Assembly: GCA_003484585.1 (NCBI GenBank)
Contig: DNBZ01000294.1
Location: 1-8,304 of the forward strand
Source: Bacteroidota bacterium
GTDB lineage: Bacteria; Bacteroidota; Bacteroidia; NS11-12g; UBA9320
DNA length: 8,304 nt
Reading direction: 5' to 3'
The notes beneath the pieces are model-generated. The model saw nothing but the letters and a program-made list of their open reading frames with translations. It did not search any database and had not been told where the DNA came from. Shown here in pieces: positions 6,099-8,304 of this stretch (position 1 is the stretch's first letter; every line of letters starts with the position of its first letter). The position numbers and the translations under genes are program-made.

Positions 6099-7430
6099 AT
6101 GAAAGATATATTTGGAATACATGACATAGCCTTTAAGGCACCTTCTTTATATCTGCCTATCAAAGATCTCGCTATAGCAAGGAACATAGATCCTGCTAAG
6201 TTAATTCATGGACTGGGTCTGAAAAAAATGTCGGTGTGTGATGTAGACGAAGATATTATTACCCTAGCGGCAAGCTCTGTTATACAACTATTAGAACAAA
6301 ACCCAGAGCTAAAACCGGATAAAATTGGGCGGATATATGTCGGTACGGAAAGCAGTATAGACGGTTCTAAGCCCATAGGAACTTATGTTCACGAACTAGT
6401 TCGTCAATATTATGAAAGAAGGGGAATCGATACCATTGGCATTAATCACATAGACGTGGTAGACATGACCTTTGCCTGCATTGGAGCAGTAGATGCCATG
6501 CACAACTCACTATACTACCTGTATGCTAACCCTGACAAAGTGGCTATAGTAGTAGCTGCGGATATAGCCAACTACGACCTAGACTCACCTGGGGAATATA
6601 CACAGGGGGCAGGTGCCGCTGCAGTTTTATTGTCTAAAGACCCTTCGTTGATTTCACTGTCTGACAAATGGGGCATTTCTGTTAAAAACGAACACGACTT
6701 TTTTAAACCAATTCGATATAAAAAAGTCAACGGAGAATTGCTAGAGATTCATGACGAGAAACCTATTTTTGACGGGCAGCTTTCTAACTCTGTATATCAA
6801 AACAGAATAACAGAGGCTTGGGAACACTTCCGTACAGAGGAGCTTATAGGCAACTACGACCAGCTTATTTTTCACTTGCCTTATGCATATCACGGTAGGA
6901 GAATAATAACACCTCTGCTACAGCAGGAATTAGAAACGGAAGGCACTTTTGACGCTATCTGTACGGAGAATGATATAGACCCTAAGGATGAGCAAGTATC
7001 GCGTCTTTTTTCTAAGACGCCCTATTACAAAAACTGGGTAAAGACCACTATAGCAGAAGGAGATAAACTGTCTTCGGATATGGGAAACTTATATACAGCT
7101 AGTATCTTTTTGAGTCTGGTAAGCTATTGTCTCTCAGATGCTGTACAAACGGACAAAGAGTTACTCTTCTTTGCCTATGGCAGTGGTTCTAAGGCCAAAG
7201 TATTTGCGGGCAAAATTCAAGCACAATGTCGAACTAAAGCAGAGTCTTGGCATATAGACAAAAACCTTGCAGATAGGGTAAGAATTACTTTTGATGAGTA
7301 TATCTCGTTGCGTAAAAAGGAACTCAAAACGCCCTTAGCAAAGACAAATGTTATTGTGCAAGAATCTTCTGGAATTACACCAACCAACAAATTTGAACGT
7401 ACGTACGTGCTAAAAGCCTTAGTTCTTTAA
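6099..7430 (+). CDS. mvaS: Hydroxymethylglutaryl-CoA synthase
   Basis: The enzyme condenses acetyl-CoA with acetoacetyl-CoA to HMG-CoA, the committed entry to the mevalonate route to isoprenoids; it is cytoplasmic. The catalytic residues are in place: Glu84 in VGTESSID (81-88), the acyl-accepting Cys127 in TFACIGAVDAM (124-134) and His259 in FHLPYAYHGRR (258-268). Also typical are GEYTQGAGAAAVLL (165-178), FDGQLSNSVY (224-233), GNLYTASIFLSL (329-340) and YGSGSKAKVF (360-369). At 443 residues it is longer than the roughly 390-residue enzymes of Gram-positive cocci, mainly through the extended C-terminal region; I recall this as normal for Bacteroidota. A beta-branching HMG synthase of a polyketide pathway is less likely because no acyl carrier protein, enoyl-CoA hydratase or synthase modules are nearby. 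It starts 8 bp after the KAS III stop codon and converges on bioY with 6 bp between stops. Confidence 0.95.
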   Translation: MKDIFGIHDIAFKAPSLYLPIKDLAIARNIDPAKLIHGLGLKKMSVCDVDEDIITLAASSVIQLLEQNPELKPDKIGRIYVGTESSIDGSKPIGTYVHELVRQYYERRGIDTIGINHIDVVDMTFACIGAVDAMHNSLYYLYANPDKVAIVVAADIANYDLDSPGEYTQGAGAAAVLLSKDPSLISLSDKWGISVKNEHDFFKPIRYKKVNGELLEIHDEKPIFDGQLSNSVYQNRITEAWEHFRTEELIGNYDQLIFHLPYAYHGRRIITPLLQQELETEGTFDAICTENDIDPKDEQVSRLFSKTPYYKNWVKTTIAEGDKLSSDMGNLYTASIFLSLVSYCLSDAVQTDKELLFFAYGSGSKAKVFAGKIQAQCRTKAESWHIDKNLADRVRITFDEYISLRKKELKTPLAKTNVIVQESSGITPTNKFERTYVLKALVL

Positions 7431-7436
7431 GCGTAC

Positions 7437-7961
7437 TTATAGCTTCTTGGCCAACAAAATAACTCCCGCACCCGCAAAACTCTTTAGCACTGCTCCCGGA
7501 AGTATATCTACAAGTGTTTCTAATCCTTTGCTAAACGAGCCTAAATAGTAGGCAATCCACATAACGCCTATTAAAGTAATTATTAAGTGTATCTGAACAA
7601 AGTAGCCTAAAACCGGCAAAAATCTATTGCCCATTGGCCTATAAACAAAAGCCGTTACGACAAACCCAACAAAAAAACCCATTGGCCAAGAACTGAAATA
7701 GGCCCAACCTAATCCTCCATTGAAAACGGCAAGCCCCACAATGCCTAGTCCCAGATAAACTATAATAAGGAGGAATCTCCAGCGTATGGATAAATAGTAA
7801 TACGCCAATCCTAAAAACAAAGTCTGTAGCGTGAAGGAAACCGAGCCTCCCAAATCAAGATCTATCTTGGCTCCAAAGATGACAAGTAACAAAAAAGCAC
7901 CCGCTATTAGCGAGTGCTTTACTATATTGTTTAATTTGTTTTTACTTCTTAGTGTCAGCAT
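7437..7961 (-). CDS. bioY: BioY family biotin transporter (S component)
   Basis: This hydrophobic protein (174 residues from the ATG at 7961) has about six membrane segments and the BioY signature. After helix 1 comes 'GAKIDLDLGGSVSFTLQTLF', matching the family pattern of a small loop followed by 'xTLQTLF'. Then follow LGLGIVGLAVF, GWAYFSSWPMGFFVGF, the late YYLG motif and the 'ILPGAVLKSFAGAGVIL' ending (family form: lPGdllKa). BioY binds biotin at the membrane and usually works with energy-coupling factor subunits EcfA and EcfT; neither is in the window, so it is either a solitary BioY or uses subunits encoded elsewhere. I prefer ATG 7961 over an in-frame TTG at 7967. The start overlaps the DUF4197 stop by 20 bases, suggesting one transcript. 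A terminator-like hairpin lies within codons 14-24. No biotin-repressor operator was recognised. Confidence 0.9.
   Translation of the reverse strand: MLTLRSKNKLNNIVKHSLIAGAFLLLVIFGAKIDLDLGGSVSFTLQTLFLGLAYYYLSIRWRFLLIIVYLGLGIVGLAVFNGGLGWAYFSSWPMGFFVGFVVTAFVYRPMGNRFLPVLGYFVQIHLIITLIGVMWIAYYLGSFSKGLETLVDILPGAVLKSFAGAGVILLAKKL
7891..7920 (-). terminator. Intrinsic terminator-like hairpin inside the 5' end of bioY
   Basis: On the - strand, AAAGCACTCGC (7920-7910), loop TAATA (7909-7905) and GCGGGTGCTTT (7904-7894) form an 11 bp stem with one U-G wobble. The last three T of the stem run into three more (7893-7891), making six consecutive U. On the + strand the wobble becomes a C-A mismatch and the 3' flank is not T-rich, so the structure points to the - strand only. 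It begins 22 bases past the DUF4197 stop, the usual place for its terminator, but also encodes bioY codons 14-24 (V-KHSLIAGAF-L). Confidence 0.65.
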
Positions 7962-8304
7962 ATCCAAACACTTTTTTAAGCAAGTCTGTGGTACGAGCTA
8001 CTGGATTAGCTCTTATCTTGTCTTCTTCTTGTTTTATTTGGCTAAACAAGGCTGTCATTGCTTTGTCCGTCACGTAATCATTAAGGTCAGTCTCTACATT
8101 TTTACCCGTTACTATGTTATACGCATTGGTAACCTTAGTCCAAGGATCATTGATATTCACCTTCTCAAGCGACTTAGTAATTACCGGTGTGAATTTGCTT
8201 TTTAAACTGCTAGAAGTAGCTCTTTGTAAATAAGCCGTTCCAGCACCTTCCCCGCCAGTCACTATACCTATAGCATCACTTATGCTCATAAATGTAATAG
8301 CTTT
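7942..8304 (-). CDS. DUF4197 family protein (partial, N-terminus beyond the window)
   Basis: The frame is open from the right edge to the TAA at 7942-7944, giving 120 residues. The Met at 8289 is internal: upstream codons continue the family pattern as KAITFMSISDAIGIV, and DUF4197 proteins I recall are about twice this long with an N-terminal export signal. Recognisable parts are SISDAIGIVTGGEGAGTAYL, SSSLKSKFTPVITKSLEKV, LNDYVTDKAMTALFSQI and the conserved ending EEDKIRANPVARTTDLLKKVF. The visible part is soluble and helix-rich, and no catalytic motif is apparent. The family has no known function; export to the periplasm or attachment as a lipoprotein is expected from relatives but cannot be seen here. 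Its 3' end overlaps the start of bioY by 20 bases. Confidence 0.85.
   Translation of the reverse strand, partial: KAITFMSISDAIGIVTGGEGAGTAYLQRATSSSLKSKFTPVITKSLEKVNINDPWTKVTNAYNIVTGKNVETDLNDYVTDKAMTALFSQIKQEEDKIRANPVARTTDLLKKVFGYADTKK

Noticed and set aside
7001..7020. Perfect inverted repeat GCGTCTT / AAGACGC with a six-base loop inside HMG-CoA synthase
   Set aside because: It has no T-run on either side and lies mid-gene in a coding stretch (SRLFSKTPYY); probably chance.
5014..7430. HMG-type beta-branching cassette of a polyketide pathway
   Set aside because: The condensing enzyme keeps its catalytic Cys, unlike the decarboxylating KS of such cassettes, and no acyl carrier protein, enoyl-CoA hydratase pair or synthase module is present.
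7397..7436. ACGTACGTACGT tandem and its partial pairing with GCGTAC after the HMG-CoA synthase stop
   Set aside because: The tandem is three copies only and reads as normal codons; the six-base stem has a long loop and no T-run, so a terminator is not supported.
7831..8205. Open + strand frame of 124 codons
   Set aside because: It is antisense to DUF4197 and the bioY start, both recognisable families; the reading is a hydrophobic shadow.
8287..8289. ATG at 8289 as the start of the DUF4197 gene
   Set aside because: The frame remains open to the window edge and the upstream codons continue the conserved family pattern, so this Met is internal.
1..8304. CRISPR arrays, insertion sequences, tRNA or rRNA genes, phage or defence genes
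   Set aside because: I found no repeated spacers, transposase motifs, terminal inverted repeats, cloverleaf sequences or defence domains in the window.

Overview
This window looks like ordinary chromosome from a member of the Bacteroidota. The reasons are the low G+C content, the absence of clear Shine-Dalgarno sites, and a perfect match to the Bacteroidota -7 promoter element (TAnnTTTG) before the first lipoprotein gene. Several proteins are also of kinds I associate with this phylum: an SRPBCC/GyrI-like two-domain protein, a helical-repeat protein ending in a 'YFDxISWLxSK' motif, a 'GCPGW'-type KAS III and a mevalonate-type HMG-CoA synthase. Class-level placement is not possible by eye.

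Layout, left to right. The 3' end of a + strand gene enters at the left edge and stops at 154. It is convergent, with a 6 bp gap, with a - strand gene (161-1192) for a membrane-anchored SRPBCC + GyrI-like protein. A 149 bp divergent intergenic region with a recognisable promoter leads to a + strand pair: a cyclophilin-type peptidyl-prolyl isomerase lipoprotein (1342-2073) and phosphoglycerate kinase (2073-3260), overlapping by one base. A weak intrinsic terminator (3303-3331) follows. A - strand gene (3360-4886) encodes a 508-residue TPR-like helical protein of unknown function. It is divergent from a second + strand pair: a non-canonical KAS III-family condensing enzyme (5014-6090) and HMG-CoA synthase (6099-7430), separated by 8 bp. 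The right end is - strand: a DUF4197 protein entering from the right edge (stop at 7942) followed by an overlapping bioY (7437-7961).

How the genes work together. The KAS III/HMG-CoA synthase pair is the most functionally suggestive. HMG-CoA synthase uses acetoacetyl-CoA to start the mevalonate pathway, and a KAS III-fold enzyme could in principle supply it, as NphT7 does in Streptomyces. This is inference, because no thiolase or other mevalonate gene is visible. bioY imports biotin, the cofactor of acetyl-CoA carboxylase that makes malonyl-CoA for KAS III enzymes, but it lies on the opposite strand and the link is only metabolic.

The most striking non-coding signal is a nearly ideal intrinsic terminator on the - strand (7891-7920). 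It follows the DUF4197 stop codon but lies inside the first 25 codons of bioY, so the same bases encode the first membrane helix of BioY. No CRISPR array, transposon, tRNA, rRNA or phage gene is visible, and no intergenic gap exceeds 150 bp. I do not see a convincing wholly new system here.
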